Assembly (NCBI GenBank): GCA_947449125.1
Contig: CANFQR010000131.1
Span: 1 to 5,266 of the forward strand
Source: Bacteroidota bacterium
Lineage (GTDB): Bacteria > Bacteroidota > Bacteroidia > B-17B0 > Aurantibacillaceae
Direction: 5' to 3'
DNA: 5,266 bases
How positions within the stretch are numbered: the stretch's first letter is position 1; the number at the start of each line of letters is the position of its first letter. This document shows, in pieces, positions 4,942 through 5,266 of the stretch. The notes under the pieces were generated by a model. The model was not told the DNA's origin. It saw only the letters and a program-made list of their open reading frames with translations, and did no database searches. The translations under genes were made by a program, and so were the position numbers.

Positions 4942-5266
4942 ATGCAAAAAATCAGATTTAGTTTATTTTTTTCAATTATATTTTTTTCGGTATTTGGACA
5001 AAAGCAGGTTATTGATAAGGTTATTGGTGTTGTAGGCAAGTACCCGATTTTATTATCTGATTTGCAAAATGCTATGCTCGAAAGAGAAAAACAAGAATCA
5101 GGCATCAGTAAATGTAAAGCATTTGAAATGTTGGTGTTTCAGAAATTATTGGTTGCACAAGCGGATAGAGATAGTGTAACCGTAACTGATGCCGAAGTTG
5201 ACAGAGAATTAGACCAAAGAATGTCTTATTATATACAGCAGTTTGGTAGCGAGGAAAAATTAGAAG
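4942..5266 (+). CDS. surA: SurA-like periplasmic peptidyl-prolyl isomerase/chaperone, N-terminal part
   Basis: The first 108 codons are present and the gene runs off the right edge. The N-terminus is a classical Sec signal peptide: positive QKIR, a hydrophobic run rich in Phe and Ile (residues 6-17), and a likely cleavage at 'VFG-Q' near residue 19. The mature start 'VIDKVIGVVGKYPILLSDLQ' (23-42) is the SurA N-domain opening ('iD.vvavVg...il.sDi'). The segment 'KCKAFEMLVFQKLLVAQADRDSVTVTDAEVDRELDQR' (57-93) and 'QFGSEEKLE' (100-108) match the Bacteroidota SurA form closely. SurA escorts unfolded outer-membrane proteins through the periplasm; the parvulin PPIase domains would lie outside the window, so their presence cannot be checked. 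No Shine-Dalgarno precedes the ATG. Confidence 0.88.
   Translation, partial: MQKIRFSLFFSIIFFSVFGQKQVIDKVIGVVGKYPILLSDLQNAMLEREKQESGISKCKAFEMLVFQKLLVAQADRDSVTVTDAEVDRELDQRMSYYIQQFGSEEKLE

Noticed and set aside
4923..5105. 60-residue antisense frame opposite the surA start
   Set aside because: It covers the surA signal peptide and N-domain on the other strand and has no support of its own.

Overview
This window is ordinary chromosomal DNA from an AT-rich, Gram-negative member of the Bacteroidota, most like a Flavobacteriales-type lineage. The evidence is the combination of gene set and style. The PyrE tail, the SurA head and the Mpl protein all have the Bacteroidota form. Most genes lack a Shine-Dalgarno sequence. 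Genes for LPS (kdsA), meso-DAP peptidoglycan recycling (mpl) and outer-membrane protein folding (surA) sit close together. There is no sign of an insertion sequence, phage, tRNA, rRNA or CRISPR array.

Layout: (1) Bases 1-835, plus strand: the 3' end of pyrE, an SRPBCC-fold protein with a TTG start, and a small MTH1187/YkoF-type thiamine-binding protein, all tightly spaced and probably one transcript. (2) Bases 829-2642, minus strand: mpl followed by a PaaI-like hotdog thioesterase, an apparent two-gene operon whose end overlaps the end of the plus-strand cluster by 7 bp. (3) Bases 2643-2743: the divergent mpl/kdsA control region, with a 9-bp perfect inverted repeat. (4) Bases 2744-3574, plus: a metal-type KDO-8-phosphate synthase with unusual active-site substitutions. 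(5) Bases 3587-4495, minus: a DUF58/vWA-like protein, convergent with kdsA. (6) Bases 4496-4581: a second divergent control region, holding three alternating 7-bp half-sites at an exact 13-bp step. (7) Bases 4582-4872, plus: acylphosphatase. (8) Bases 4942-5266, plus: the start of a SurA-like periplasmic chaperone, cut by the window edge.

Cell-envelope functions dominate: peptidoglycan recycling, LPS inner core and outer-membrane protein biogenesis. They are mixed with housekeeping genes (pyrimidine synthesis, thiamine binding, acyl-phosphate hydrolysis). I do not see a new multi-gene system. The points most worth a second look are the altered KdsA active site and the regular half-site array upstream of the acylphosphatase gene.
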